A DNA stretch of 64,000 nucleotides. Source: Chitinophaga nivalis (lineage in GTDB: Bacteria; Bacteroidota; Bacteroidia; Chitinophagales; Chitinophagaceae). The stretch spans positions 5,196,087 to 5,260,086 of the forward strand of contig NZ_JAPDNR010000001.1 of NCBI RefSeq assembly GCF_025989125.1. The letters run 5' to 3'. A program made the position numbers and the translations under genes. Positions 53,360 through 60,558 of this stretch are shown piece after piece; the stretch's first letter is position 1; each line of letters starts with the position of its first letter. Under the pieces are notes generated by a model, which was given only the letters and a program-made list of their open reading frames with translations, was not told the DNA's origin and did no database searches.

Positions 53360-53435
53360 ATACTTCCAGCCCCGATAAAGTTTCGGCAGCTCCTTCCTGC
53401 CTGCTTTCCTGGCTATCCAGACGACAAAATTATAG
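53360..53435 (+). pseudogene. Relic of the methyltransferase 3' end
   Basis: CTGCCTGCTTTCCTGGCTAT and flanking bases match the last codons of the methyltransferase (around 51131-51170, CTGCCTACTTTCCTGGCTAC), including the CAGCCCC block 40 bases earlier. It is followed by the same terminator hairpin as the parent gene. Confidence 0.7.
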
Positions 53436-53445
53436 TTGTATACAG

Positions 53446-53469
53446 ACTACCGGAGTTGGCTCCGGTAGT
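53446..53469 (+). terminator. Copied terminator hairpin before lipoprotein 3
   Basis: ACTACCGGAG (53446-53455) pairs with CTCCGGTAGT (53460-53469). Same ancestry as the methyltransferase terminator; the flanking CTTCTTCCTTGA is shared with the 52.26 kb copy. Confidence 0.7.
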
Positions 53470-53695
53470 ACTCTTCTTCCTTGATAATTTTGCAGCTCCC
53501 TTTCAGACAGACCTTCTGCACTCCTACCCCAAAAGGCAACTTTACCTGCAAACATAACGGTATATGTCATTGTAGTAAAAGCCTTCAATTCCTTAACAGC
53601 CCGGCAGATGAACAGCATCTTTTCCAGTATCTGTATTTTTATGGGTAGTGTTGTCTTTTAAATATATTGAGGTTACGAAACTAACATCCAATACC

Positions 53696-54415
53696 ATGAA
53701 CATTATACGACACAAGAAAAGCTATCTGGTCATACTGGCAATCGCAGCTATTATCTCCTGTAAAAAAAATGAACCTCAACGCCTGCTGGGACGTTTTGAG
53801 ACCACTTCCGACCTATCGGTATTACCGGCAGTCATGCTAACCAGCAATGGTACCATTAACGACCAAATGTTTATACAAGCATACCTGACCCGGCACCAAC
53901 ACACCGATGGTTTTATATTTGGCACCACAACATCTTGGGTAGATGAGCATCCACTGGCTATTGATTTTAAAGAAAACAACCAGGCAATCGTCACCCCTTA
54001 TCCGCAATCTGCCCCATCAGTTACCAGACTTTTTGAGGTGACAGGTAATACCAGTTCTTCTTTTGTACTCGGTGGTTATGATTCCACCAACATATTGATT
54101 CTGCTAAATATGAACAGATGTGAACAATATGTCTGGCCGCTTCTCCAGGTCCACTTTCCACCTGTCTGCTCACCACTTTCATCCAGCACCGGATACAAAG
54201 AAGTATGCAAAACCAGATCAGCGATCCCCATCAACCGGATAGGCGATGATATATATATTCCCATTTTTACTTTTGATATCACCCGCAACGACGGAAATAT
54301 CTCCTGTTGGTATAAATCCCGGTTTGAGCGAGCCACTGTTAACAGTAGCCTGTCTGTAAAAAGCGGAGATACGATTGTATACCAGCCGTCTCTGATTAAA
54401 TTAATCCGGAAGTAA
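53696..54415 (+). CDS. Tandem lipoprotein paralogue 3
   Basis: 239 residues from the ATG at 53696, MNIIRHKKSYLVILAIAAIISC with lipobox IISC then KKNEP. Shared parts: VMLTSNGTINDQMFIQAYLTRHQH, GFIFGTTTSW, VTGNTSSSFVLGG, QYVWPLLQVHFPPVC, CKTRSAIPINRI and TIVYQPSLIKLIRK. It is closest to copy 2 in its upstream region, suggesting two successive duplications. Function unknown. Confidence 0.8.
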   Translation: MNIIRHKKSYLVILAIAAIISCKKNEPQRLLGRFETTSDLSVLPAVMLTSNGTINDQMFIQAYLTRHQHTDGFIFGTTTSWVDEHPLAIDFKENNQAIVTPYPQSAPSVTRLFEVTGNTSSSFVLGGYDSTNILILLNMNRCEQYVWPLLQVHFPPVCSPLSSSTGYKEVCKTRSAIPINRIGDDIYIPIFTFDITRNDGNISCWYKSRFERATVNSSLSVKSGDTIVYQPSLIKLIRK

Positions 54416-54494
54416 ACAGGTATTTAAATCTATCAAAAACATAACGGCCAGCCTCGTGTATCCAATACTTTGAGGCCGGCCATTCTATAACATA

Positions 54495-54878
54495 TCATTC
54501 AAACAACCCATGCCGTTTTAAATCCAGCAGGTTGTATGCCCTTATCTGCAACACCTTATTCCCCACAGGACTTTCCTTCGTTTTAGTGATGATCACACTA
54601 TCCCCCTTACAGCGGTAGGCGTAGTATTCATCACCATTATCAAAAGTACCTACGAACATCCGGAAGTGGCTGGAGTCTGTCAGGTATTGCCCCATGATGT
54701 CGCTTCCAAAGGCGCCGCTACCAAATACGGTAAACATCTCTACATACAGGGGCTTATCGCAGACTTTCACGGTCAGGGCATAGTGGGCCTTACTGCGGTC
54801 ATTTCTGCAGGTGATCGATAACATTGTTAGCACCATCAGGGAAATACCTGCCAGATAAATGGGTTTTCGTATATGCAT
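54495..54878 (-). CDS. Small lipoprotein of unknown function
   Basis: 127 residues, MHIRKPIYLAGISLMVLTMLSITC with lipobox LSITC. Mature domain has KVCDKPLYVEMFTVFGSGAFGSDIMGQYLTDS and EYYAYRCKGDSVIITKT, so a single compact beta domain with two more Cys. No family recognised. It converges with lipoprotein 3, and a relic of its own C-terminus lies inside the triplication at 53.3 kb, so it took part in the same rearrangements. Confidence 0.75.
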   Translation of the reverse strand: MHIRKPIYLAGISLMVLTMLSITCRNDRSKAHYALTVKVCDKPLYVEMFTVFGSGAFGSDIMGQYLTDSSHFRMFVGTFDNGDEYYAYRCKGDSVIITKTKESPVGNKVLQIRAYNLLDLKRHGLFE

Positions 54879-55249
54879 GCTCGTATTTTTTGCTTTCTAT
54901 CGACGGTTCATCACTACAATAAACGGGGCGCAACTTAAGAAAGAAAAAAAATTCCAGCTAACCAACGCGTGCTTTATGCAGCGAATTAACACGTATTTCA
55001 CATATCCGATCCCGTTATCATTTACGCAAGCGGTTATGCGTGTGTAGTTTACACTATTTAACATCACATACAACCAATGATCTATGCCGGTTACTGAATT
55101 AATCCAGCTACAGCACGCATATGTTAAAATAGCAACACGGCTTGCAGCCATAGCTGATATTCCATAAACAAGAGGAGGCATCGTACCTGTAACAGTACGA
55201 TGCCATTTCAACCATACAAAAAACTGATGCTATAAATAAATCTGCTTAT
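54879..55249. other. Intergenic region between the small lipoprotein and the double-glycine peptide
   Basis: No gene found. It includes a perfect 9-bp hairpin at 55178-55203 (GCATCGTAC/GTACGATGC), which lies about 50 bases beyond the peptide stop on the minus strand and may end its transcript. Confidence 0.5.
55178..55203 (-). terminator. Hairpin downstream of the double-glycine peptide gene
   Basis: GCATCGTAC (55178-55186) and GTACGATGC (55195-55203) pair perfectly over an 8-base loop. No T run follows on the minus strand, so it may be a transcript-end stabiliser rather than an intrinsic terminator. Confidence 0.45.
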
Positions 55250-55471
55250 TTAGGGTATCGGCTGCAACGGAGGACCAATCGTGCACCAGGAGTACAACTC
55301 ATCGTACGTATAACAGGCGCACCCACTACGGATACAGTCGGTTTCACAATTTCGCGTAGGAAGAAGCCAGAAGCCACAGGTGGGTGGATCTGTAGCGCGG
55401 CGGCTACCACCCTGTATCTTTTTCAGGGCAGCACGGCACAGTGAACGGCCAGTTAACAATAGTTGGTACAT
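55250..55471 (-). CDS. Double-glycine-leader Cys-rich peptide precursor (bacteriocin-like)
   Basis: 73 residues. The leader MYQLLLTGRSLCRAALKKIQGG has the shape of Bacteroidota double-glycine leaders (M-x-x-L-L-x-x-G-K/R-x-L-s-x...K-K-I-x-G-G), cut by a C39 peptidase transporter. The predicted core from residue 23 has 51 residues with six Cys (TC, NC, DC, GC, AC, WC) and ends in a Pro-rich tail, so three disulfides or crosslinks are possible. It is small and easily missed by annotation. No transporter, peptidase or immunity gene is adjacent; the next gene is an HxlR regulator on the same strand. Leader differs from that of the three KKLxL precursors. Confidence 0.62.
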   Translation of the reverse strand: MYQLLLTGRSLCRAALKKIQGGSRRATDPPTCGFWLLPTRNCETDCIRSGCACYTYDELYSWCTIGPPLQPIP

Positions 55472-55585
55472 CAGGCAGGTTTAAAGGGATGAATAATCAT
55501 CATGAATTACAGGAAGCTAAAAGTAAGCCACCTGACTGCATCCCGCATGCGTACTTCCGGAAAATGCCTGCCTGCTATCTATCGG

Positions 55586-55933
55586 TTATGTTGTTTGGTT
55601 CATCTGTTTCCGGCCCCACAGCTTCATGGCATCGATAATCGGTAACAGGCTACTACCCAGCGGTGTAATCCGGTACTCTACCCGGGGCGGCATCTCCGCA
55701 AAGATGACCCGTTCTACGATACCATCTGCTTCCAGTTCTCTCAACTGGTTGGTGAGCGTTTGTTTGCTGATGGCTGTAATCATTTTCAGCATCAGACTAT
55801 ACCGGTTATGTTCATTACGAATCAGGTGTATAATAATAGGTTTCCATTTCCCGCCGATAATATTGATACAATAAGTGACAGCGCAGTTATTCGGATTAAA
55901 ATCTTTCGTCTTACGGGCCTTTGTTTTCGTCAT
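55586..55933 (-). CDS. HxlR-family winged-helix transcriptional regulator
   Basis: 115 residues: CAVTYCINIIGGKWKPIIIHLIRNEHNRYSLMLKMITAISKQTLTNQLRELEADGIVERV, then PPRVEYRITPLGSSLLPIIDAMKLWG, the full HxlR pattern. Cys18 and Cys22 lie where redox-responsive members keep a sensing Cys. It is divergent from the metallo-beta-lactamase-fold gene across a 102-base gap and very probably controls it. Confidence 0.93.
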   Translation of the reverse strand: MTKTKARKTKDFNPNNCAVTYCINIIGGKWKPIIIHLIRNEHNRYSLMLKMITAISKQTLTNQLRELEADGIVERVIFAEMPPRVEYRITPLGSSLLPIIDAMKLWGRKQMNQTT

Positions 55934-55997
55934 TGGTCTAAAATTTTTGCCTATGTATATTTAATCAGACTGTTTCCTGATGGTAAGACAAAATAAA

Positions 55998-56005
55998 TAC
56001 GTTTG
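55998..56005 (+). promoter_or_regulatory. -7 element TACGTTTG of the MBL-fold gene
   Basis: TACGTTTG matches TAnnTTTG exactly, with TTTC about 21 bases upstream as a possible -33. A TTG at 56003 that opens a longer frame lies inside this element, so translation must start later, at the ATG 56036. Confidence 0.6.
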
Positions 56006-56035
56006 CAGCACATTATTGCAAGAAAAAAACAGCAT

Positions 56036-56914
56036 ATGACACACATCGAAACGCCTGGATTTATACATTACCCGGCTGGCGCTATAGCCCTCACCGTTGT
56101 TACAGATGGTGTGGTACATTATGACAGCGATTGTTTTGCGCCGGGCATCCCCCGTGAAGCCGTACAGCAGGTACTACAGGAACGTCCTGTTGCCGCTAAT
56201 GGTTTTGCTTTGACCCACAACATCCTCGTGATAAAATCGGATAGCCGCATTATACTGATAGATGCCGGCAATGGTCACCAGGCAGCTCCTGCCGCCGGGC
56301 GGCTACCGGTACACCTGATGCAGGCAGGCATCCATCCGGATACGGTTACGGATATCGTGATTACCCACGCCCATCCGGATCATATCAACGGACTTATCGG
56401 AGCAGGCGACCAACTGGTATTTCCACAGGCCCGGGTACATCTGTCGCAGACAGAATACGATTTCTGGCTTTCTCCTTCTCCGGATTTCAGTCGCAGTAAA
56501 AACAGCCCCGATGTATGGTTAACCGTGCAGCAGGAAGTAACGAAAATACTCGCCGCCTGTGCCGGACAGCTGCAATTATTCACGGGTACTACCCCTTTAT
56601 TTGATGTGCTGGAACCTATCTCCGCACCAGGCCATACACCCGGGCATTATATGTTCGCGATAGCCAACGGGGATAAACCGTTTATACATATCGCCGATAT
56701 TGTACATGAAGCGGTGTTGTTGTTTTCACGGCCGGATTGGGGAACCATTTTCGACACAGATTTTGCGCAGGCAGCCGCCACCCGGGAACAGGTACTGGGT
56801 GACCTGGCCCGCACCGGGCAACGCGTATTCGGCTATCACCTGCCATGGCCGGGGTTTGGCCATGTACAGCAAACCGCTACCGGGTACCAATGGGTACCTG
56901 AAACTACCAGATAG
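56036..56914 (+). CDS. MBL-fold metallo-hydrolase
   Basis: 292 residues from the ATG at 56036 (the upstream TTG falls in the promoter). The metal site is intact: THAHPDHINGL (HxHxDH) near residue 112, SAPGHTPGHYMF (His) and HIADIVH (Asp). FAPGIPREAV and ALTHNILVIKSDSRIILIDAGNG precede it. Members hydrolyse lactones, thioesters or similar; one branch includes quorum-quenching lactonases, but the substrate cannot be read. Divergent from an HxlR regulator that probably controls it in response to a small molecule. Confidence 0.9.
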   Translation: MTHIETPGFIHYPAGAIALTVVTDGVVHYDSDCFAPGIPREAVQQVLQERPVAANGFALTHNILVIKSDSRIILIDAGNGHQAAPAAGRLPVHLMQAGIHPDTVTDIVITHAHPDHINGLIGAGDQLVFPQARVHLSQTEYDFWLSPSPDFSRSKNSPDVWLTVQQEVTKILAACAGQLQLFTGTTPLFDVLEPISAPGHTPGHYMFAIANGDKPFIHIADIVHEAVLLFSRPDWGTIFDTDFAQAAATREQVLGDLARTGQRVFGYHLPWPGFGHVQQTATGYQWVPETTR

Positions 56915-56993
56915 GCGGCGGCTAACGGGAAGCCCGGCTGATTATTTTGGCCGTCGTGAACAAATCCGTAAATTGATAGCTAAACCACCAGGT

Positions 56994-57338
56994 ATGCCTC
57001 ATTTCGTAATAGATTGTTCTGCCGCTATCCTCCAGCAAAAAACACCGGAAGAAATTATGCAGGCAGTATATGATGTGGCCGAATCTACCGGCCTGTTTGC
57101 AGACGGCGATATCAAAGTCCGGATTAATCCGTTTACTCATTTTAAACTGGGACCTACCAAAGAAAACTTCATCCATGTATTCGGCAATATTATGGGAGGC
57201 AGGTCTATTACCCAGCGATCGGAGCTTTCGCATCTGGTCATCAGTAAACTGGTACAGCTGTTTCCCGATGTGCCCATCATCTCTATGAATGTACAGGAGT
57301 TTGAAAAAGCGACTTATTGTAACCGCTCGATGATCTGA
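56994..57338 (+). CDS. 5-carboxymethyl-2-hydroxymuconate Delta-isomerase-like protein
   Basis: 114 residues from the ATG at 56994: MPHFVIDCSAAILQQ with the N-terminal Pro2 that acts as general base in this tautomerase-superfamily fold, then IKVRINPFTHFKLGPTKENFIHVFGNIMGGRS. The family isomerises a homoprotocatechuate degradation intermediate, but no other gene of that pathway is present, so the natural substrate may differ. It follows the MBL-fold gene by 79 bases and probably shares its transcript. Confidence 0.88.
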   Translation: MPHFVIDCSAAILQQKTPEEIMQAVYDVAESTGLFADGDIKVRINPFTHFKLGPTKENFIHVFGNIMGGRSITQRSELSHLVISKLVQLFPDVPIISMNVQEFEKATYCNRSMI

Positions 57339-57341
57339 TTC

Positions 57342-57385
57342 CGGATAGAAGCCCCCACTGCTTCTCCAGCGGGGGCTTCTATCCG
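57342..57385. terminator. Strong bidirectional hairpin between the isomerase and flavohemoprotein genes
   Basis: CGGATAGAAGCCCCC (57342-57356) pairs with GGGGGCTTCTATCCG (57371-57385), a perfect 15-bp stem with a 14-base loop. It lies between convergent stops. There is no strong T run on either side. Confidence 0.75.
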
Positions 57386-57396
57386 AAAGGATAACA

Positions 57397-58611
57397 TCAG
57401 GATGTGGACAGCGAAAGTACCTGCGGGCCGAATTCTTCATAGAAGATATGGTCCCGGCTGATGCCTGCTGCCAGCAGGTCCTGGTACTGTTTCGTGATAA
57501 AGACACCCGGGCCACAGAGGTAGTAATGCATATGTGCCGGATGTTGGGCGATATTCATTTGATGAATATCCGGATATCCTTCGTGTATGCCTTCCCGTAT
57601 GTCTGCCGCCGTGACTTTGTTATAAAATACTTTTTGTGTCAGACTTTCATGCTCCTTTTCCCATTGTATCAGCTCCGCTTTAAAGGCATGTACTGCTGCT
57701 TCCCGGCAACCATGCATCCATATCACCTGTGGGATTTCCTCCTGCTGCAGCAAGGTTTCCAGCATACTCATAAATGGCGTCAGTCCTACCCCGCCACTGA
57801 TAAACATCGCCGGGCGCGTGGTGTCTTGTAAGATGAAAGTGCCTGCCGGTGCAGCTATTTCCACATTGTCGTTCTCGCTCACCGCATCATGCAGGTAGTT
57901 ACTGATCATCCCGTTCCTATCCGGTTGCGATGCTGTTTCCCGCTTTACGGAAATACGGTAATAGTCGTTGTTAGGCGCAGAAGAAATGCTGTATTGACGG
58001 ATCTGGAATAAGGCGATTTCCGGTAAAAATAACCGGAGGCTGATGAACTGTCCGGGTTGATGCCGCGGTACTTTTCCGCCATCTGCCGGATAAAGATAAA
58101 AGGACGTGATTTCTGCCGATACGGCTATCTTTTTCCTGACGGTAAAAGTGCGCCAGCCAGTCCAGCTGTGGGGTGTAGCTGCCTGTTGTTCGTACATGGC
58201 TGCTTCATGGCCCTGCATCCAGGTGGCCAGTTGGTGATAAGCAGCGGCCCATGCATCCAGGATAGCCGGTGTAGCTGCCTGGCCCAACACTTCCGCTATA
58301 GAAGCCAGCAGGTGATGTCCTACTATGGCATATTGCGCCGGCTGTATCTGCAGACTGGTATGTTTATGGGCGATGTTGTTGATCGCAGGCAACAGTACAG
58401 CGGGATTTTCAATGTTTTCTGCGTATGCCAGCAACGTCATTGCCAGCGCCGTCTGTTGTTTGCCGCTTTGCTGATTCCCCATATTGAACACATGTTTCAA
58501 CTCCTCGTTGTGCTGAAACATCCGCTTATAAAAATGCGTGGTCAGTAATACATTCGCCTCTCTTAACACCGGCACGGTAGCCAGGATCATGTGTTGTTGT
58601 GCTGTTGTCAT
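57397..58611 (-). CDS. hmp: Flavohemoprotein (nitric oxide dioxygenase)
   Basis: 404 residues with three domains in order: globin (1-140, proximal His in NNIAHKHTSLQ near residue 85, distal region MTLLAYAENI), FAD-binding (about 150-255, RQYSISSAP) and NAD-binding (about 260-395, ISGGVGLTPFMSMLETLL and YYLCGPGVFI). It oxidises NO to nitrate using NADH and O2, and protects against nitrosative stress. The upstream gene on the same strand is an NsrR-like regulator, and a palindrome before each gene matches the other, so NO-controlled repression is likely. Confidence 0.95.
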   Translation of the reverse strand: MTTAQQHMILATVPVLREANVLLTTHFYKRMFQHNEELKHVFNMGNQQSGKQQTALAMTLLAYAENIENPAVLLPAINNIAHKHTSLQIQPAQYAIVGHHLLASIAEVLGQAATPAILDAWAAAYHQLATWMQGHEAAMYEQQAATPHSWTGWRTFTVRKKIAVSAEITSFYLYPADGGKVPRHQPGQFISLRLFLPEIALFQIRQYSISSAPNNDYYRISVKRETASQPDRNGMISNYLHDAVSENDNVEIAAPAGTFILQDTTRPAMFISGGVGLTPFMSMLETLLQQEEIPQVIWMHGCREAAVHAFKAELIQWEKEHESLTQKVFYNKVTAADIREGIHEGYPDIHQMNIAQHPAHMHYYLCGPGVFITKQYQDLLAAGISRDHIFYEEFGPQVLSLSTS

Positions 58612-58622
58612 ACTTATAAAAT

Positions 58623-58648
58623 ATTTAAAGACCTTTTTATCTTTTATT
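58623..58648. promoter_or_regulatory. Predicted NsrR-like operator upstream of hmp
   Basis: ATTTAAAGA-N8-TCTTTTATT, a 26-bp imperfect palindrome 12 bases before the hmp ATG. One half is identical to that of the operator before the regulator gene and the spacer is the same length, with two mismatches in the other half. Confidence 0.65.
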
Positions 58649-58662
58649 AGGACAATTTTTTT

Positions 58663-59094
58663 TTATTTCCGGAGATGTAAAACACCTTTATTCAGCAGCT
58701 CATTAAATTCACTTACTTTGGTACGTTCCAGCATGTCTTTGGTCAGACAGCGGATAGCCTTATACTGTTCATGAATGGGACAGGGATTTTTTTCGGAGCA
58801 ATATTTCAGTCCCAGCCCGCATTGGGTAAAGAGGCCGTCTCCATCTACCGCCAGTACAATATCCGCCAGAGAAGTCTGCAGGGCATCTGCCTCCATAAAA
58901 AAACCGCCGTTGGGCCCTTTCAGGGACTGCACCAAATTTTTCCGGCTTAGCTGCTGTAATATTTTCGCCACAAAGTGTTCCGGTGAGTCAATGCCTTCCG
59001 CCACTTCCTTCACGCCCACCTTATGGCCGGCATTCCCTTTCTGGGCTATATATATCATTGCCCGGATGGCATATTCACACGCTTTTGAAAACAT
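58663..59094 (-). CDS. nsrR: Rrf2-family regulator, NsrR-like
   Basis: 143 residues. An N-terminal winged helix (KACEYAIRAMIYIAQKG, GVKEVAEGIDSPEHFVAKILQQLSRKNLVQSLKGPNGGFF) is followed by three Cys, C92-x6-C99-x5-C105, the Fe-S cluster ligands of Rrf2 regulators (IscR uses 92, 98, 104). NO destroys such clusters and lifts repression. It lies 51 bases upstream of hmp on the same strand, and both carry matching palindromes, pointing to NsrR function rather than IscR. Confidence 0.85.
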   Translation of the reverse strand: MFSKACEYAIRAMIYIAQKGNAGHKVGVKEVAEGIDSPEHFVAKILQQLSRKNLVQSLKGPNGGFFMEADALQTSLADIVLAVDGDGLFTQCGLGLKYCSEKNPCPIHEQYKAIRCLTKDMLERTKVSEFNELLNKGVLHLRK

Positions 59095-59112
59095 CTGTCG
59101 TAATTAACAGGA

Positions 59113-59144
59113 CAAATATAAGCCGGGCATCAATAAAAGACAAA
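59113..59144 (-). promoter_or_regulatory. Promoter of nsrR
   Basis: On the minus strand TTTG (59144-59141), a 20-base spacer and TATATTTG (59120-59113) match the Bacteroidota promoter consensus exactly. The transcript would begin about 12 bases before the ATG at 59094. The operator covers the -33 element. Confidence 0.75.
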
Positions 59145-59157
59145 AATATCTTTTATT
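59132..59157. promoter_or_regulatory. Predicted NsrR-like operator upstream of nsrR
   Basis: AATAAAAGA (59132-59140), 8 bases, TCTTTTATT (59149-59157): a perfect 9-bp inverted repeat overlapping the -33 element, as expected for autorepression. Confidence 0.72.
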
Positions 59158-59194
59158 ACCCCTACCCTCCCGGATATACACTTTTTATATACCA

Positions 59195-59226
59195 AAAGGG
59201 ACAGACCGCATACGGGCTGTCCCTTT
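59195..59226. terminator. Terminator for the aldo/keto reductase gene
   Basis: AAAGGGACAG (59195-59204) pairs with CTGTCCCTTT (59217-59226), with A/T runs outside. It lies about 190 bases past the reductase stop on the minus strand. Confidence 0.75.
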
Positions 59227-59416
59227 ATATGATGGTGTTGTCTGGTCCTGCCATAGCGATATAGCTATGGCAGCAGCACCCAATTGTGTGAAAAGAAAAC
59301 AAAGCGATTACACGATGACCATAAAGTTCCGGAACGTCCAGGAAGCTGCACCAGGGCGGCTAACGGTTACCGGAGCACAACGATGGTATGGGACGCTCAC
59401 CGGAAGTATGACTTGC

Positions 59417-60400
59417 TTACCTGCCCTGCAGGTCTGCCATGCCTGCGGGATAGCGTGCTCCCTGAAGGCTGATGTTGTCCAAATACTTATTGATATTGGC
59501 TACATCATCCTCGCTTAAGGTGATGTTTGTACCACCGGCATTTTCTTCCAAACGCGTCGTTTTTGTGGTTCCCGGAATCGGCACAATCCATGGCTTTTGC
59601 GCCAGCAGCCATGCCAATGCAATCTGCGCCGGCGTAGCGTTGTGCACTCCTGCCATCTTTGTTACAAGGTCAATAACAGTTTGATTCGCTTCGCGGTTTT
59701 CCTTACTAAAACGAGGAAGGATATTTCTGAAATCGGTCTTGTCAAATTCAGTATCCGCATTCATCTTACCCGTTAAAAATCCCTTGCCCAACGGGCTAAA
59801 CGGCACGAAGCCAATGCCCAGTTCTTCCAGCAATGGCATGATGTCTTTTTCAGGTTCGCGCCAGAACATAGAGTACTCGCTTTGCAGGGCTGTCACGGGT
59901 TGTTCGGCATGCGCCCTGCGTATACTTTGCACGCCGGCTTCACTCATGCCGAAGTGTTTTACTTTGCCTTCGGCAATCAAATCTTTTACGGTTCCGGCAA
60001 CGTCTTCAACAGGCACGTTCGGGTCCACGCGGTGCTGATAAAACAAGTCGATATAATCAGTTTGCAGATACCGGAGCGAGTTTTCCGCCACCTGGCGGAT
60101 ACGTTCCGGGCGACTATCCAAACCAGCCGTATGCTTACCGCTTGTAAAGCCAAACTTAGTAGCGATGATTACTTTATCACGTACCTTGTGTAATCCTTTT
60201 CCTACCAGCTGTTCATTGGCGCCTTGTCCGTACGCCTCTGCGGTATCAAAGAAAGTAATGCCCGATTCATACGCTTTTTGAATGAGTGCAATGGCATCGC
60301 TTTCATTGGTTGCCGGACCATAACCATGGCTTAATCCCATGCAGCCGAAACCAAGTTCAGACACTTCTAATCCTGCGGTTCCCAATCGTCGTGTTTTCAT
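59417..60400 (-). CDS. Aldo/keto reductase
   Basis: 327 residues, an NADPH-dependent TIM-barrel oxidoreductase. Catalytic Asp and Tyr are in FFDTAEAYGQGANEQLVGKGL (near residues 51-56), Lys in VIIATKFGF near 83 and His in LFYQHRVDP near 124. GTTKTTRLEENAG near residue 290 is the coenzyme-binding end. It belongs to the YajO/YakC-like branch acting on aldehydes. Divergent from an AraC regulator, with a palindrome in the gap, so it is the likely target. Confidence 0.94.
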   Translation of the reverse strand: MKTRRLGTAGLEVSELGFGCMGLSHGYGPATNESDAIALIQKAYESGITFFDTAEAYGQGANEQLVGKGLHKVRDKVIIATKFGFTSGKHTAGLDSRPERIRQVAENSLRYLQTDYIDLFYQHRVDPNVPVEDVAGTVKDLIAEGKVKHFGMSEAGVQSIRRAHAEQPVTALQSEYSMFWREPEKDIMPLLEELGIGFVPFSPLGKGFLTGKMNADTEFDKTDFRNILPRFSKENREANQTVIDLVTKMAGVHNATPAQIALAWLLAQKPWIVPIPGTTKTTRLEENAGGTNITLSEDDVANINKYLDNISLQGARYPAGMADLQGR

Positions 60401-60426
60401 TTTGTATGTTTAAATGTTTTCTGCTC

Positions 60427-60434
60427 CAAAATTA
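60427..60434 (-). promoter_or_regulatory. -7 element of the aldo/keto reductase gene
   Basis: On the minus strand TAATTTTG matches TAnnTTTG and lies 26 bases before the ATG at 60400. No clear -33 element, which suits an activator-dependent promoter. Confidence 0.45.
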
Positions 60435-60466
60435 TGAAGAAGGGCAGGCTGCTTTGTATACACATT

Positions 60467-60484
60467 ACTGGTTTTCTTACCAGT
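60467..60484. promoter_or_regulatory. Palindrome and tandem repeat in the reductase/AraC divergent gap
   Basis: ACTGGT-N6-ACCAGT is a perfect inverted repeat. The same bases also form a 12-base direct repeat (TTACTGGTTTTC, TTACCAGTTTTA), the type of site AraC proteins use. Confidence 0.5.
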
Positions 60485-60530
60485 TTTACTAATCGGGAAG
60501 GCCGGTATCCCAAAGGCAGGCCGGAACCTG

Positions 60531-60538
60531 TAGATTTG
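60531..60538 (+). promoter_or_regulatory. -7 element of the AraC-family gene
   Basis: TAGATTTG matches TAnnTTTG, 20 bases before the ATG at 60559. The -33 position has no TTTG. Confidence 0.45.
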
Positions 60539-60558
60539 TAGCGATAAAAGAATAAGGT

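Larger units (their letters stand above)
53232..53695. other. Mosaic of duplication remnants between lipoproteins 2 and 3
   Basis: No intact gene. From left to right: a minus-strand relic of the small lipoprotein C-terminus (about 53300-53352), a relic of the methyltransferase 3' end (about 53360-53435), the copied hairpin (53446-53469), a shared leader, and TTTTAAATATATTGAG (53656-53671) before lipoprotein 3. Confidence 0.7.
59095..59416. other. Gap between nsrR and the aldo/keto reductase gene
   Basis: No supported gene. Contents: nsrR promoter and operator (59113-59157), the terminator for the reductase (59195-59226), and a second perfect hairpin CTGCCATAGC/GCTATGGCAG (59248-59273) whose role is unclear. 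Confidence 0.6.

Noticed and set aside
51177..53469. The three GTACTACCGG hairpins as a mobile repeat family
   Set aside because: They are embedded in longer duplicated blocks derived from the methyltransferase end, so tandem duplication explains them.
56003..56035. TTG at 56003 as the start of the MBL-fold gene
   Set aside because: It falls inside the TACGTTTG promoter element; the ATG at 56036 is downstream of the predicted transcript start.
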